NCBI RefSeq assembly: GCF_003086775.1
Contig: NZ_CP026001.1
Location: 770,407 to 834,406, forward strand
Source of the DNA: Stenotrophomonas sp. ZAC14D1_NAIMI4_1
Lineage (GTDB): Bacteria > Pseudomonadota > Gammaproteobacteria > Xanthomonadales > Xanthomonadaceae
DNA: 64,000 nucleotides
Direction: 5' to 3'
Shown here: one piece after another, positions 27,539-36,156 of the stretch
Position numbering within the stretch: the stretch's first letter is position 1
Layout of the letters: each line of letters begins with the position of its first letter
The notes under the pieces: model-generated
Database searches by the model: none
Seen by the model: only the letters and a program-made list of their open reading frames with translations
Told to the model about the DNA's origin: nothing
Program-made: the position numbers and the translations under genes

Positions 27539-28006
27539 ATGAGCCACTACGAAGGCGATCTTCGCACCCCCGAGTCGGCGCGCTTTGCCATCCTGGCCAG
27601 CCGCTGGAACGCCCGCATCACCGATACCCTGGTTGCTGGCGCCCGCCAGAGCCTGGCCGGCAACGGCATTGCCGAAGCCAACATCGACGTGATCCGCGTG
27701 CCGGGTGCCTGGGAACTGCCGCTGGTCGCCGCGCGCCTGGCCGCTGCCCATGAACACGCCGCCATCCTCACCCTGGGCTGCGTCATCCGTGGCGATACCC
27801 GCCACTACGAACACGTGGCCGACCGCTGCGCCGAAGGCCTGATGCGCGTGCAGCTGGATTTCGGCGTGCCGGTGCTGAACGGCGTGCTGGCCGTGGAACG
27901 CGCCGAGGATGCCGAGGCCCGCGCCGGTGGCAGCCATGGCAACAAGGGTGAAGAAGTCGCAATCGCTGCATTGGAAATGGTCAACCTGCTGGAGCAACTG
28001 CCATGA
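27539..28006 (+). CDS. ribH: 6,7-Dimethyl-8-ribityllumazine synthase
   Basis: RibH joins the RibB product to the pyrimidine to form lumazine. The 155 residues include [51 protein letters not shown] (catalytic His) and [13 protein letters not shown], all canonical. Length is standard. ATG 27539 is preceded by an AT-poor leader without a strong ribosome site; a TAGAAT promoter-like box lies 30 bases upstream. It overlaps nusB by 4 bases (ATGA). Confidence 0.96.
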   Translation: MSHYEGDLRTPESARFAILASRWNARITDTLVAGARQSLAGNGIAEANIDVIRVPGAWELPLVAARLAAAHEHAAILTLGCVIRGDTRHYEHVADRCAEGLMRVQLDFGVPVLNGVLAVERAEDAEARAGGSHGNKGEEVAIAALEMVNLLEQLP

Positions 28007-28482
28007 ACAAGAACACCCAGGGCAAGCCCTCCGGTAAACCCGTCCGCCGTGATGGCATCGACCCGGTGCTGCGTTCGCGCGCCCGCCGTCGTGCCGTGCA
28101 GGCGCTGTACGCCTGGCAGATCTCCGGCGGCAACGCGCAGTCGCTGATCGCCCAGTTCGCCCACGAACAGGCCCGCGAAATCGCCGATCTGGCTTATTTC
28201 GAAGCGCTGGTGCATGGCGTGCTGGACAACCGCCGCGACATCGACGAAGCCCTCGGCCCGTACCTGGACCGTGGCATTGAAGAAGTGGATGCCATCGAAC
28301 GCGCCGTGCTGCGCCTGGCCGGCTACGAGCTGCGCTTCCGCCTGGACGTGCCGTACCGCGTGGTCATCAACGAAGCCATCGAATCGGCCAAGCGCTTCGG
28401 TTCCGAGCATGGCCACACCTACGTCAACGGCGTGCTGGATCGTGCCGCCGTGGAATGGCGCAAGGTCGAATCGGGTCACTGA
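28003..28482 (+). CDS. nusB: Transcription antitermination factor NusB
   Basis: NusB with NusE (S10) binds boxA RNA and supports antitermination of rRNA operons. The 159 residues include [20 protein letters not shown] (basic RNA-binding N-terminal helix), [38 protein letters not shown] and [20 protein letters not shown], all typical. The ribH-nusB-thiL order is a conserved proteobacterial group. It is translationally coupled to ribH. Confidence 0.96.
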   Translation: MNKNTQGKPSGKPVRRDGIDPVLRSRARRRAVQALYAWQISGGNAQSLIAQFAHEQAREIADLAYFEALVHGVLDNRRDIDEALGPYLDRGIEEVDAIERAVLRLAGYELRFRLDVPYRVVINEAIESAKRFGSEHGHTYVNGVLDRAAVEWRKVESGH

Positions 28483-28530
28483 CCCCCTGCGTCCCGAATC
28501 GTTCGTTGAACGGCGCGGGAATCTGCTTCG

Positions 28531-28614
28531 GTAGAGTCGACTGTCAGTCGACTGCCTTTCGATCAGCAGTCGTAGTGTCGGACGGGAGAGCAGTCGACTG
28601 ACAGTCGACTCTAC
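28531..28614. repeat. GTAGAGTCGAC inverted dimer
   Basis: The left arm GTAGAGTCGACTGTCAGTCG is matched by an inverted right arm ending ACTGACAGTCGACTCTAC. Each arm is itself a GTCGAC-TGTCA-GTCGAC palindrome. It has GTAG at both outer ends, i.e. two SMAG-type monomers facing each other, between nusB and thiL. Related dimer at 30531. Confidence 0.7.
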
Positions 28615-28693
28615 CCCGGCGGTTCCATCCGATCGGCACGATCCGCCCGCATTCGCGCCCGCCGCCCATCCATGCAACCCGCCGGAGCGCCCC

Positions 28694-29656
28694 ATGTCCC
28701 TGGCCGAATTCGCCCTCATCGACCGTATCCGCGCGCGCACCAGCGAGCGCGACGACATCCTGCTCGGCATCGGCGATGACGCCGCGCTGCTGCAGCCGCG
28801 TGCCAACGAACAACTGGTCGTCACCGCCGATACGCTCAACAGCGGCGTGCATTTCCCGGCGGAAACCCCTGCCTACGACATCGGCTGGAAGACCCTGGCG
28901 GTCAATCTGTCTGACCTGGCCGCGATGGGCGCACGCCCGGCGTGGTGCACGCTGGCACTGTCCCTGCCGGACACCAGCGAAGAGTGGATCGACGCCTTCG
29001 CCGAAGGCTTCTTCGCCCTGGCCGACCAGCACGACATGGCCCTCGTGGGGGGCGACACCACGCGCGGCCCGCTGTCGTTGACGGTGACCGCGATGGGCCA
29101 GGTTGGCCGCGGCCAGGCGCTGCGCCGCGACCGCGCCCAGGTGGGTGACGATGTCTGGGTGAGCGGCACGATCGGTGACGCCGCCGGTGCACTGAAGCTC
29201 TGGCAGCAGGGCGCGCTGGACGTGGCCACCGCCACCCTGCTGGGTGACTACGAAACCCTGCGCCTGCGCCTGCTGCGTCCCACCCCGCGGGTCACCCTCG
29301 GCCTGCGCCTGCGTGCCTTCGCGCATGCCGCCGTGGATCTGTCCGATGGCCTGGTGGCCGATCTGGGCCATATCGCGGCGCGCAGTGGCGTTGCTGCACA
29401 GATCGATGCCGACGTGCTGCCGATCTCGCCCGAACTGCGTGGCCTGCTGGGCCGCGACGGTGCGCGTGAGTGCGCGCTGCGTGGCGGCGACGATTACGAA
29501 CTGTGCTTCACCGCTGCAGCCGACCAGCGCGATGCGCTGCTGTACCTGTCCGAATCGCTGGATGTGCCGCTGACCCGCGTCGGCCGCATCACCGAAGGGC
29601 AGGGCGTGCAGGTCGATGGTGAACCCGCCAGCGGCGGATACCAGCACTTCGCCTGA
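28694..29656 (+). CDS. thiL: Thiamine-monophosphate kinase
   Basis: ThiL phosphorylates thiamine monophosphate to the active diphosphate. This 320-residue AIR-synthase-fold protein has LGIGDDAALLQPRANEQLVV (metal and ATP binding), DIGWKTLAVNLSDLAAMGAR, LVGGDTTRGPLSLTVTAMG and HAAVDLSDGLVADLGHIA, plus GGDDYELCFTA near the C-terminus. The start has CGGAGCG before ATG 28694. It closes the rib-nusB-thiL block, separated from nusB by a palindrome dimer. Confidence 0.96.
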   Translation: MSLAEFALIDRIRARTSERDDILLGIGDDAALLQPRANEQLVVTADTLNSGVHFPAETPAYDIGWKTLAVNLSDLAAMGARPAWCTLALSLPDTSEEWIDAFAEGFFALADQHDMALVGGDTTRGPLSLTVTAMGQVGRGQALRRDRAQVGDDVWVSGTIGDAAGALKLWQQGALDVATATLLGDYETLRLRLLRPTPRVTLGLRLRAFAHAAVDLSDGLVADLGHIAARSGVAAQIDADVLPISPELRGLLGRDGARECALRGGDDYELCFTAAADQRDALLYLSESLDVPLTRVGRITEGQGVQVDGEPASGGYQHFA

Positions 29657-29663
29657 TACAGGG

Positions 29664-29690
29664 ACACGCCGGGCTTGGCCCGGCGCTACC
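29664..29690. repeat. CGCCGGGC palindrome after thiL
   Basis: ACGCCGGGCTTGGCCCGGCGCTACC: palindrome ending in CTAC, lying between the convergent ends of thiL and the minus-strand gene at 29728. Same class as 59931-59953. Confidence 0.6.
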
Positions 29691-29727
29691 GCGTCGCGGT
29701 GCAGGTGCAGGTGCAGGATGGCGCCCG

Positions 29728-30150
29728 CTACGCCGCGCGTACCTGCACGCCCACGTACTCGGCCAACGCGCGGCAGGCAAACAGAATCCCCTCGCGCGCG
29801 GCATCGCCCATCTGTGGGTTTTCATCGCCATCCACGCGGGTGCGTTCGATGGCGTGCAGCAGTTCCAGCAGGAAGGTCTGCCCGGCATTGGCACGATCAA
29901 TGCCCGCCAGCGCCATGCATTGGCCGGGTGTATGGCCATCGCTCGGCCATGGCTGGCCATCGGCGGCTTCGCCCTGGCGGATGCGCTGCAGGCAGTCCAG
30001 TACGGTGATGCTGCCAGGCGTGTACTCAGAGTCATTCGCCGCAGGGGTGGCGGCAAGCGTGCGTTCCAGTGCGCGTGCCAGATCATCGGGCAACTGCTTG
30101 GCGGCTTCGCCCAGCGTGGCGAACAGACAGGGATATTCGATTGCGGTCAT
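29728..30150 (-). CDS. Small cytosolic protein of unknown function with structured leader
   Basis: This 140-residue soluble protein has no signal peptide or membrane segment. Notable stretches are FATLGEAAKQLPDDLARALE, ITVLDCLQRIRQGEAADGQP, HTPGQCMALAGIDRANAGQT and FACRALAEYVGVQVRAA. It looks compact and alpha-helical. I do not recognise the family. ATG 30150 has AAGGA 7 bases upstream; the frame stays open 68 codons further but through the structured RNA region, so the short form is preferred. The ~290-base upstream DNA can form six consecutive hairpins on the transcribed strand (see findings), implying post-transcriptional control. Confidence 0.65.
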   Translation of the reverse strand: MTAIEYPCLFATLGEAAKQLPDDLARALERTLAATPAANDSEYTPGSITVLDCLQRIRQGEAADGQPWPSDGHTPGQCMALAGIDRANAGQTFLLELLHAIERTRVDGDENPQMGDAAREGILFACRALAEYVGVQVRAA

Positions 30151-30179
30151 CTTGGCGTCCTTGTGCATGAAACCGGGAT

Positions 30180-30440
30180 GCCACCCGCGCGGGAACGCGA
30201 GGGTGGCGGACGATGCGTGGCTCCAATACCGGTGATCTGAATGAAGCCGGCGGGCCGAAACCCTCCACGCACCGCCCGCCATAGATGCGCGGACAGAGTG
30301 CCTGCCGACGCCACGCACACGGGATGCGCGACGCCGGCAGACAAACGTATACAACCTTCAGATCAGAACGGGATTGGAGTCCCGTGCCACCCGTTGTCGG
30401 TGGCGCGCCCATGATTGGCCGCAAGCGCCTGGCGCCCAAT
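30180..30440 (-). promoter_or_regulatory. Candidate structured 5' leader RNA
   Basis: Read on the minus strand, six helices follow one another. 30440-30414 is ATTGG/CCAAT. 30404-30386 is GCCACC/GGTGGC. 30385-30368 is ACGGGA/TCCCGT. 30338-30304 has 14 paired bases with three G-U pairs. 30280-30249 is GGCGGGC/GCCCGCC. 30207-30180 is GCCACCC...GGGTGGC, 11 of 12 paired. The second and third abut directly. The loop of the fourth contains TCCCGTG, able to pair with ACGGGA of the third. The arrangement looks like a cis-regulatory RNA for the gene at 29728-30150. Confidence 0.45.
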
Positions 30441-30530
30441 GAGGAAAGTTGCAAAGTAGAAAAAATACGAATCGTTGCAGCGTCTCGGCGAAGAGCGTCA
30501 ACGCATGCCGATTGCGACAAACTGCTATTC
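30441..30530. other. Low-GC intergenic stretch, no gene seen
   Basis: This stretch between the candidate leader RNA and the GTAG dimer is richer in A/T than its surroundings (GTAGAAAAAATACGAATCG). It may hold the promoter of the minus-strand leader and gene, but no convincing -35/-10 pair could be fixed. Confidence 0.3.
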
Positions 30531-30586
30531 GTAGAGTCGAGCTTGCTCGACTGCGGCCGACGACAGTCGAGCAAGCTCGACTCTAC
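30531..30586. repeat. GTAGAGTCGAG inverted dimer
   Basis: GTAGAGTCGAGCTTGCTCGA and its inverted copy ending CTCTAC; each arm is a TCGAGC-TT-GCTCGA palindrome. It sits 8 bases after the stop of the GlcD-like gene and could end its transcript. Same layout as 28531-28614. Confidence 0.7.
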
Positions 30587-30594
30587 AGCGGCAT

Positions 30595-31980
30595 TTATGC
30601 CGCCGGCAGCACCTTGCCCGGGTTGAGAATCCCATCCGGGTCCAGCGCCGCCTTGATCGCACGCATCGCCGCCAGCGTCTCCGCGGTGAACGCCTGGGCC
30701 ATGAAATCGCGCTTGGCGATGCCAATGCCATGTTCGCCGGACAGTGTGCCGCCCAGTGCCAGCGTCAGCTCGAAGATCTTCGGCAGCGCGGCCTGCGCGC
30801 GTGCGTTCTCCTCGGCATCCTCAGGGTGGTAGAGGATGTTGACGTGCAGGTTGCCGTTGCCGGCGTGGCCGAAGGTGACGATGGTGAGCGTGTAGTCGCG
30901 CGCCAGTGCCTGCACGCCGGCCACCAGATCGGGAATGCGCGATACCGGCACCACCACGTCTTCGTTGATCTTGCCCGGGGCAACACTGCGCAGCGCGGGC
31001 GACAGCGCCTTGCGGGCGGCCCACAGCTGGTCGCGCGCGCGGCCTTCCATCGCCACGTCCAGTTCGATCATGCCCTCGCCTTCGGCGGCGCTGGCCAGCG
31101 CCTGCAGCAGGTAGGGCAGAGTGTCGTGGTCGCCATCGGCTTCGACCAGCAGCATCGCGCCGGCCTCGGGAACATCGGCGCCATTCAACCGCAGCAGCTC
31201 CAGGCTGCGTGCATCCATGAATTCCAGGCGGGTGGGCACGACCGGCTGCGACATCAGCCGCGATACGGCGGCAGCGGCGGCGTCGGCATCGCGGTACAGC
31301 ACGCGCAGGCCGGCCTGGCTGACCGGCAGCGGCGTCAGCTTCAGGGTGGCCTCCACGATGAGTGCCAGCGTGCCTTCGCTGCCCACCAGCAGATGGGTCA
31401 GGTCGTAGCCGGTGGCGTCCTTGGTGTAGGCGCCGCCGCAGCGGATCACTTCGCCGGCGCCGGTGACCGCCACCAGCCCCAGCACGTTGTCGCGGCTGGT
31501 CCCGTACTTCACCGCGCGCGGGCCGCCGGCGTTGCAGGCCAGGTTGCCACCGATGCTGCAGATATCCGCACTGGAGGGGTCCGGTGCCCAGAACAGGCCA
31601 TGCGGTGCCAGTGCCTGCTGCAGCGTGCCGTTCAGGACGCCCGGCTGCACCACGGCGCAGCGGTCACCGGCACGGATGTCAATGATGCGGTCCATGCGGG
31701 TGAACGAGAGCACGATGCTGCCCGGCTGCGGCACCGCCGCGCCGGTGGTGCCGGTGCCCGCGCCGCGCGCCACCAGCGCCACGCCATGCGCGCGGCACGC
31801 ACGCACCAGGGCCTGCACCTGCCCGATATCGGCCGGCAGGGCCACGGCTTCCGGGCGCTGCCGGCGCCAGGAATTGTCCTGCGCGTTGGCCTCCAGCGCG
31901 GTGTCATCCATGCGCCAGCCCTCCGCGCCCAGCAGGGCGGACAGTTCGGCAACGAGGGGGGCGGGCAGGGCAGTACTCAT
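30595..31980 (-). CDS. FAD-linked oxidase, GlcD/D-lactate dehydrogenase-like
   Basis: This 461-residue flavoenzyme has a PCMH-type FAD domain (VALVARGAGTGTTGAAVPQP, ICSIGGNLACNAGGPRAVKY, LTHLLVGSEGTLALIVEATL). Its C-terminal FAD-oxidase domain carries VTFGHAGNGNLHVNILY and LSGEHGIGIAKRDFMAQAF with the conserved His residues, and ends ALDPDGILNPGKVLP. The family oxidises 2-hydroxy acids (glycolate, D-lactate, D-2-hydroxyglutarate); the substrate is not decidable. No GlcE/GlcF partners are adjacent, favouring a single-subunit D-lactate/2-hydroxyacid dehydrogenase. It overlaps the upstream DUF457 gene by 4 bases. Confidence 0.9.
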   Translation of the reverse strand: MSTALPAPLVAELSALLGAEGWRMDDTALEANAQDNSWRRQRPEAVALPADIGQVQALVRACRAHGVALVARGAGTGTTGAAVPQPGSIVLSFTRMDRIIDIRAGDRCAVVQPGVLNGTLQQALAPHGLFWAPDPSSADICSIGGNLACNAGGPRAVKYGTSRDNVLGLVAVTGAGEVIRCGGAYTKDATGYDLTHLLVGSEGTLALIVEATLKLTPLPVSQAGLRVLYRDADAAAAAVSRLMSQPVVPTRLEFMDARSLELLRLNGADVPEAGAMLLVEADGDHDTLPYLLQALASAAEGEGMIELDVAMEGRARDQLWAARKALSPALRSVAPGKINEDVVVPVSRIPDLVAGVQALARDYTLTIVTFGHAGNGNLHVNILYHPEDAEENARAQAALPKIFELTLALGGTLSGEHGIGIAKRDFMAQAFTAETLAAMRAIKAALDPDGILNPGKVLPAA

Positions 31981-32585
31981 GAGGGTTCCCGGGGAACGGC
32001 AGGGGCAGGGTGGATCAGTTTCCAGGCGACCACGGCGGTGGCCAGCGGCAGCCACACCCAGCGCAGTTCGGACAGCAACGTGGCCAGGCCACGCGCGCTG
32101 AAGAACTGCGGGGCAAACGGTGATACGCGGATCGGTCGCCACGGTGCGAAGAAGCGGTGCTCGCTCCACGGCCAGGCCAGGGCAACGCCCAGCCCGCCCG
32201 AGGTCATCGCATCCAGCAGCGGATGGCTGGCCGCGCAGACCAGGACGAAGACCGCGGCCTGCACGGTCGATGCCGCGGTTGGCCGCGCCGTGGTAGATGC
32301 CAACCTTGGTTGGCACAGAACCGCCGACCAAGGTCGGCGACTACCAAAGCTCAGCAACAGCGTCGCCAAGGCCGCCACGACCAGCGCAAACAGCAGCGAA
32401 TGGCTGGCGCCGCGGTGGCCGAACGCATCGGCATAGGGAATGTGCAGGGCGAAGGCCAGCACGTCGGCATCGGGCAGCATGGCGGCGATCACGCCAGCGG
32501 CCAGCAGGCGCGGCGGAATGCGGCCGCGGTCAGCGGCGCACCACAGCGCCAGCGGCACGGCGGCATGGGTGATGATCGACGGCAT
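31977..32585 (-). CDS. YdjM-like membrane metal-dependent hydrolase (DUF457), with palindrome read through in frame
   Basis: This 202-residue multi-spanning membrane protein has the family hallmark His/Asp clusters: MPSIITHAAVPLAL, AAMLPDADVLAF, FGHRGASHSLLFAL and ASHPLLDAMTSGG, thought to bind metal. Between helices, bases 32293-32344 are a GTAG palindrome dimer translated as about 17 residues (SRRPWSAVLCQPRLAST), absent from the usual pattern of the family. The reading frame is unbroken, so the gene may still work with an enlarged loop. It overlaps the downstream oxidase by 4 bases and lies 82 bases after yraN. The biochemical role of the family is unproven. Confidence 0.85.
   Translation of the reverse strand: MPSIITHAAVPLALWCAADRGRIPPRLLAAGVIAAMLPDADVLAFALHIPYADAFGHRGASHSLLFALVVAALATLLLSFGSRRPWSAVLCQPRLASTTARPTAASTVQAAVFVLVCAASHPLLDAMTSGGLGVALAWPWSEHRFFAPWRPIRVSPFAPQFFSARGLATLLSELRWVWLPLATAVVAWKLIHPAPAVPREPS
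32293..32344. repeat. SMAG-type dimer inside a coding region
   Basis: GTAG-ATGCCAACCTTGGTTGGCA, a 7-base spacer, and GCCGACCAAGGTCGGC-GACTAC: two palindromes with GTAG facing outward at both ends, 52 bases, wholly within the DUF457 gene. Confidence 0.75.
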
Positions 32586-32600
32586 CAGTCACACACCGTG

Positions 32601-32658
32601 GTAGTGCCGGCCGCTGGCCGGCAATCGCTCGGGGTAGTGCCGGCCGCTGGCCGGCAAT
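32601..32658. repeat. Two tandem GTAGTGCCGGCC palindromes
   Basis: Direct copies of GTAGTGCCGGCCGCTGGCCGG starting at 32601 and 32634, filling the yraN-DUF457 gap. They are in the same orientation, unlike the outward-facing dimers. Confidence 0.65.
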
Positions 32659-32667
32659 GGGCAGCCA

Positions 32668-33036
32668 TCAGCAATCATCCAGCCGGAACGCATCACGCAG
32701 CCAACGCAGCTGCGGCGGATCGCCACTGGCGTCCACCACATCAAACCGGCAGGGCGCATCGGCCAGGGCAGGGTGATCCTGCAGATACAGCAGCGCGGCG
32801 TGCGCCAGGCGCCGGCATTTGCGTGCATCCACCGAGGCGGCGCCGCCGCCGAAATCCGAACGCGCGCGGTAACGCACCTCCACGAACACCACGGTGCCCG
32901 CGTCGTCCATCACCAGGTCCAGTTCGCCACCGCGGTAACGCACGTTGCGTGCGCGCGGCTGCAACCCGGCCTGTTGCAGGTGCTGCTCGGCGGCGGCTTC
33001 CACCGCCGAGCCCCGTTGCAGGTGCTCAGCGACCAC
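32668..33036 (-). CDS. yraN: YraN family protein (UPF0102, endonuclease-like fold)
   Basis: This 122-residue protein opens [20 protein letters not shown]. The nuclease-like core is [20 protein letters not shown] followed by [15 protein letters not shown] (the E-x-D-x(n)-E-x-R arrangement of restriction-endonuclease folds) and [19 protein letters not shown]. Start is GTG 33036, the nearest start before the conserved block, overlapping the lpoA end by 11 bases. The rsmI/lpoA/yraN arrangement is the classic yraL-yraM-yraN order of gammaproteobacteria. Cellular role unsettled; the family is proposed to act on DNA. Confidence 0.9.
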   Translation of the reverse strand: MVAEHLQRGSAVEAAAEQHLQQAGLQPRARNVRYRGGELDLVMDDAGTVVFVEVRYRARSDFGGGAASVDARKCRRLAHAALLYLQDHPALADAPCRFDVVDASGDPPQLRWLRDAFRLDDC

Positions 33037-34747
33037 CGACGATCGGCATCGGGCGGCCACCGCTGAAGGTGGACCACGCCGGCTGGCGCAGGATGTTGCC
33101 GTTGCTGTCCAGGTACAGCGTACCGGTGGCGCCATCCAGGCCGCCTTCGTTCGACAGCTTTTCCAGATAGGCGCTGATCTTCCACGCATCGGCACCGAAG
33201 GCGAACAGGCGGCCAGCGGCACCGCGCGCACTGGGCAGGGTCTGGCCCACCTGTGCGGCCGACGGCACGCCGGACACGCTGCGCACGTTCCAGGCTTCGT
33301 TCGGGTAGATGATGCCGTCCAGCGCCACGTCTTCCTCGGCCTTGCCGCTGCCGGTGGTCAGCTGGCTGGTGCCGACGCGGGTGGCGCCACCGGCACCGGC
33401 CAGCGCCAGCTGCGGCGCCAGCAGCCGTGCCTGCGGCGCACGCACCGCCAGGAACACCGCATCGATCTGGCCGGCATTGCGCACCTGCGCGCTGACATCG
33501 CCCACGGCTTCAGCCACGGCCACCGTGGCGGCCACCTGGCCACCGCGCTGGGCAAAACGCTGGGCGAAGGCGGCAGCGGCGCGGCGGCCGGTGTCGTCGT
33601 TGCTGCTGATCACCAGGGCGCGGTTGCGCTCGCGGCCACGCAGGTACTCGGCGGCCACGATGCCATCGTCTTCCGGTGCCAGCGAGAAGCCTGCGCTGCC
33701 GGCCGGCGGCGCATCCTTGCCACGGTTCAGCGCCAGCACCGGCACCTGCAGCGGCTGGCGGCCATACACCGCATCCACCTCGTCGCGGCCCAGCGGGCCG
33801 ACCACGAAGTCGGCGCCGGAGGCCACGGCCTTGTCATAGGCCGCCAGCGCGCCGGCAGGCGTACCGGCGGTATCGAAGAAGTTGATGTCCGGGCGGCGGC
33901 GGCTTTCACCGTAATAGGCGGTCAGCAGGCCATCGCGCACCGGCTGTGCGGCGGTGGCCAGGCGGCCGCTCAGCGGCAGCAGCACGGCCATCTTCGCCGG
34001 CGGGCGGTAGCCGTCGCTCATGGCCGGCGGGCGCTTGCTGGTATCGAACTGGGCCGCGCCCTCGCGGTCGAACGGGCGCGGCAGCGGCAGGCCACGGGCG
34101 ATCAGCGCGCGGCCAGCGAAGTTGTACAGCGGGTCGTTGGCCGGCAGCGCGGCGGCACGGCTGCGCAGGTTGGCGTCGTCCAGCGTGCCGAGCAGGCCGG
34201 CGATGGCGGTCTGGTTCTCGCTGCGGGCGGTGCCCGCCAGGCCGGCGTGGGCGCGGGCGCGCTCACCGGCAGCGGCGAAGCCGTCACCACTGGCCTGCAG
34301 CGCGGCGGCGCGGGCCAGGTGCCAGCGCGTGCGCAGGCTGGGGTGCACGTTGTCGCCCGGGTCCTTCAGCAGGACCAGAACCTGTGCAGGCTGCTGGTCG
34401 GCCAGGGCCAGCTCGGCGCTGGCCAGCTGGAAGCGCTGCAGGCTGGCGCCGGACAGCTGGCGCGCGGTCAGCTGGCCCAGCAGGCTGCGCGCGCGGGCGC
34501 TGTCACCGGCCAGGTGCCAGGCCCAGGCCGCATCGGCCAGGGTGTTGCTGCGGGCACCGCCGCGCAGGGTGGCGGCCTGCGCTTCCAGCTGCAGGGCAGC
34601 GTCGCGCGGCTTGCCTTGTTCGATCAGCGCCAGCGCCTGGCTCTGGGCCGGCGATTCGGGGGCGCTGGTAAGACTGGTGGTGGCACAACCGGCCAGAAGC
34701 ATCAGCGACAACGACAGGGCGGAGATGCGTGCGGCGGGCTTGTTCAT
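33026..34747 (-). CDS. lpoA: Penicillin-binding protein activator LpoA (lipoprotein)
   Basis: LpoA is an outer-membrane lipoprotein that stimulates the transpeptidase of PBP1A from the periplasmic side. This 573-residue protein has lipobox LLAGC with Cys21. The N-terminal half is helical TPR-like ([20 protein letters not shown]). The C-terminal half is a periplasmic-binding-protein-like domain ([38 protein letters not shown]). ATG 34747 gives the shortest signal peptide; ATG 34759 is possible. It is divergent from rsmI across an 81-base gap, as in E. coli yraL/yraM. No Shine-Dalgarno sequence is obvious. Confidence 0.9.
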   Translation of the reverse strand: MNKPAARISALSLSLMLLAGCATTSLTSAPESPAQSQALALIEQGKPRDAALQLEAQAATLRGGARSNTLADAAWAWHLAGDSARARSLLGQLTARQLSGASLQRFQLASAELALADQQPAQVLVLLKDPGDNVHPSLRTRWHLARAAALQASGDGFAAAGERARAHAGLAGTARSENQTAIAGLLGTLDDANLRSRAAALPANDPLYNFAGRALIARGLPLPRPFDREGAAQFDTSKRPPAMSDGYRPPAKMAVLLPLSGRLATAAQPVRDGLLTAYYGESRRRPDINFFDTAGTPAGALAAYDKAVASGADFVVGPLGRDEVDAVYGRQPLQVPVLALNRGKDAPPAGSAGFSLAPEDDGIVAAEYLRGRERNRALVISSNDDTGRRAAAAFAQRFAQRGGQVAATVAVAEAVGDVSAQVRNAGQIDAVFLAVRAPQARLLAPQLALAGAGGATRVGTSQLTTGSGKAEEDVALDGIIYPNEAWNVRSVSGVPSAAQVGQTLPSARGAAGRLFAFGADAWKISAYLEKLSNEGGLDGATGTLYLDSNGNILRQPAWSTFSGGRPMPIVGGR

Positions 34748-34828
34748 GATCGGGTCCATGCGATGAGGGCAGCGGCCTTGGCCAGGTACACGCTAGGATT
34801 CTACCCTTGCCCCGTGAGTACCGCTGAA

Positions 34829-35647
34829 ATGAGTGTGCCAACCCTGTATGTCGTCGCCACGCCGATCGGCAACCTGGCCGATCTGAGCCCGCGCGCGCAG
34901 GAGGTGCTGCGCTCGGTGGCGGCCATCTGTGCCGAAGACACCCGCCGCAGCGGCCAGCTGCTGTCCCATTTCGGCATCCAGCAGCCGCTGGTGGCCCTGC
35001 ACGAACACAACGAAGAGGCGCTGTCGCAGCGCCTGGTGGCGCGCCTGCAGGCCGGCGAGTCGCTGGCCCTGGTCAGCGATGCCGGCACGCCGCTGGTCAG
35101 CGACCCGGGTTTCCGCCTGGTGCGCGCCGCGCGTGCGGCTGGCATCAAGGTCAGCCCCATTCCCGGCGCCTGTGCGGCCATCGCCGCGCTCAGCGTGGCC
35201 GGCCTGCCCAGCGATCGCTTCAGCTTCGAGGGCTTCCTGCCCGCCAAGGCCAGTGGCCGCCGCGACCGCCTGCAGGCGCTGGCCGGCGAGGTGCGCACGA
35301 TGGTGTTCTACGAATCGTCGCACCGCATCGTTGAATCGCTGGCGGACATGTCGGCGATCTTCGGCGCCGAGCGCCCGGCGGTGCTGGCGCGCGAGCTGAC
35401 CAAGCTGTTCGAGACCGTGCTGGACGGCGATCTGGCCGGCCTGCTGGCCAAGGTCGAAGCCGACGAGAACCAGCGCAAGGGCGAATTCGTGGTGATGGTG
35501 CAGGGCGCCGGCGACGATGCCGAGGCGCAGCTGGCGCACGGCCGCCACGTCTATGCCAAGCTGAGCGAGCACCTGCCGCCGTCGACCGCCGCCAAGCTGG
35601 CCGCCGAACTGACCGGAGCCCCGCGCAAGGCGTTGTACGGCAGTTGA
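34829..35647 (+). CDS. rsmI: 16S rRNA (cytidine-1402-2'-O)-methyltransferase RsmI
   Basis: RsmI 2'-O-methylates C1402 in the 30S decoding centre. The 272 residues have the tetrapyrrole-methylase-type fold: TLYVVATPIGNLADLSPRAQ, CAEDTRRSGQLLSHFGI, SLALVSDAGTPLVSDPGF (SAM loop), VSPIPGACAAIAALSVAGLP and FEGFLPAKASGRRDRL. ATG 34829 starts at the conserved strand; GTG 34814 is an alternative adding five residues. A TAGGAT box at 34794-34799 would give a leader of only about 25-30 bases. It is next to rnpB, as in Pseudomonas. Confidence 0.95.
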   Translation: MSVPTLYVVATPIGNLADLSPRAQEVLRSVAAICAEDTRRSGQLLSHFGIQQPLVALHEHNEEALSQRLVARLQAGESLALVSDAGTPLVSDPGFRLVRAARAAGIKVSPIPGACAAIAALSVAGLPSDRFSFEGFLPAKASGRRDRLQALAGEVRTMVFYESSHRIVESLADMSAIFGAERPAVLARELTKLFETVLDGDLAGLLAKVEADENQRKGEFVVMVQGAGDDAEAQLAHGRHVYAKLSEHLPPSTAAKLAAELTGAPRKALYGS

Positions 35648-35658
35648 TGGATGGCCGC

Positions 35659-35720
35659 AGCCACGCATGGCGTGGCTCTACTGACGCATCCGCCAGTAGA
35701 TCCACGCCATGCGTGGATGG
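35659..35720. repeat. Facing pair of ATCCACGC/GCCACGC palindromes
   Basis: CCACGCATGGCGTGGCTCTAC (35661-35681) and GTAGATCCACGCCATGCGTGGAT (35696-35718) lie head to head with their CTAC/GTAG ends inward, between rsmI and rnpB. Confidence 0.65.
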
Positions 35721-35767
35721 ATGAACCAGGCGCCGCGATCAGCACGGCAGAAAAGGCGTGCGTGCGC

Positions 35768-35773
35768 TAGAAT
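35768..35773 (+). promoter_or_regulatory. -10 box of rnpB
   Basis: TAGAAT ends about 7 bases before the expected 5' end of the RNase P RNA. No good -35 hexamer is visible upstream. Confidence 0.5.
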
Positions 35774-35780
35774 GCGCGTT

Positions 35781-36134
35781 GGCGGAGCCGGCCAGACAGT
35801 CGCGTCATCCCTTCGGGGGTGCCGAGGAAAGTCCGGGCTCCATAGGGCAAGGTGCCAGGTAACGCCTGGGCGGCGCAAGCCGACGGAAAGTGCAACAGAA
35901 AGATACCGCCTACGTCTTCTTCGGAAGGCCGGTAAGGGTGAAATGGTGCGGTAAGAGCGCACCGCGAGTCTGGTAACAGACCGGCACGGCAAACCCCACC
36001 TGGAGCAAGACCAAATAGGGATCCATTGGCGCGGCCCGCGTTGGATCCGGGTAGGTTGCTTGAGCGTTGCGGTGACGTAACGCCTAGAGGAATGACTGTC
36101 CACGACAGAACCCGGCTTATCGGCCGGCTCCGCC
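35781..36134 (+). ncRNA. rnpB: RNase P RNA (M1 RNA, bacterial type A)
   Basis: The catalytic RNA of RNase P, which matures tRNA 5' ends. The 5' end GGCGGAGCCGGCC pairs with the 3' end GGCCGGCTCCGCC (helix P1). Universally conserved blocks are visible: GAGGAAAGTCCGGGCTCC (CR I), AGGGTGAAATGGTGCGGTAAGAGCGCACCG, CAGACCGGCACGGCAAACCCC, and GAGGAATGACTGTCCACGACAGAACCCGGCTTATC (CR V with flanks), given here as positions about 35822-36121. The length of about 354 bases is normal. Placement after rsmI and before the mraZ region is common in gammaproteobacteria. Confidence 0.97.
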
Positions 36135-36156
36135 TCCATTTCTCGTATCGGCAATT

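Noticed and set aside
29728..30354. Longer 208-codon form of the small unknown protein
   Set aside because: The extra 68 codons read through palindromic leader DNA and the ribosome site AAGGA fits ATG 30150.
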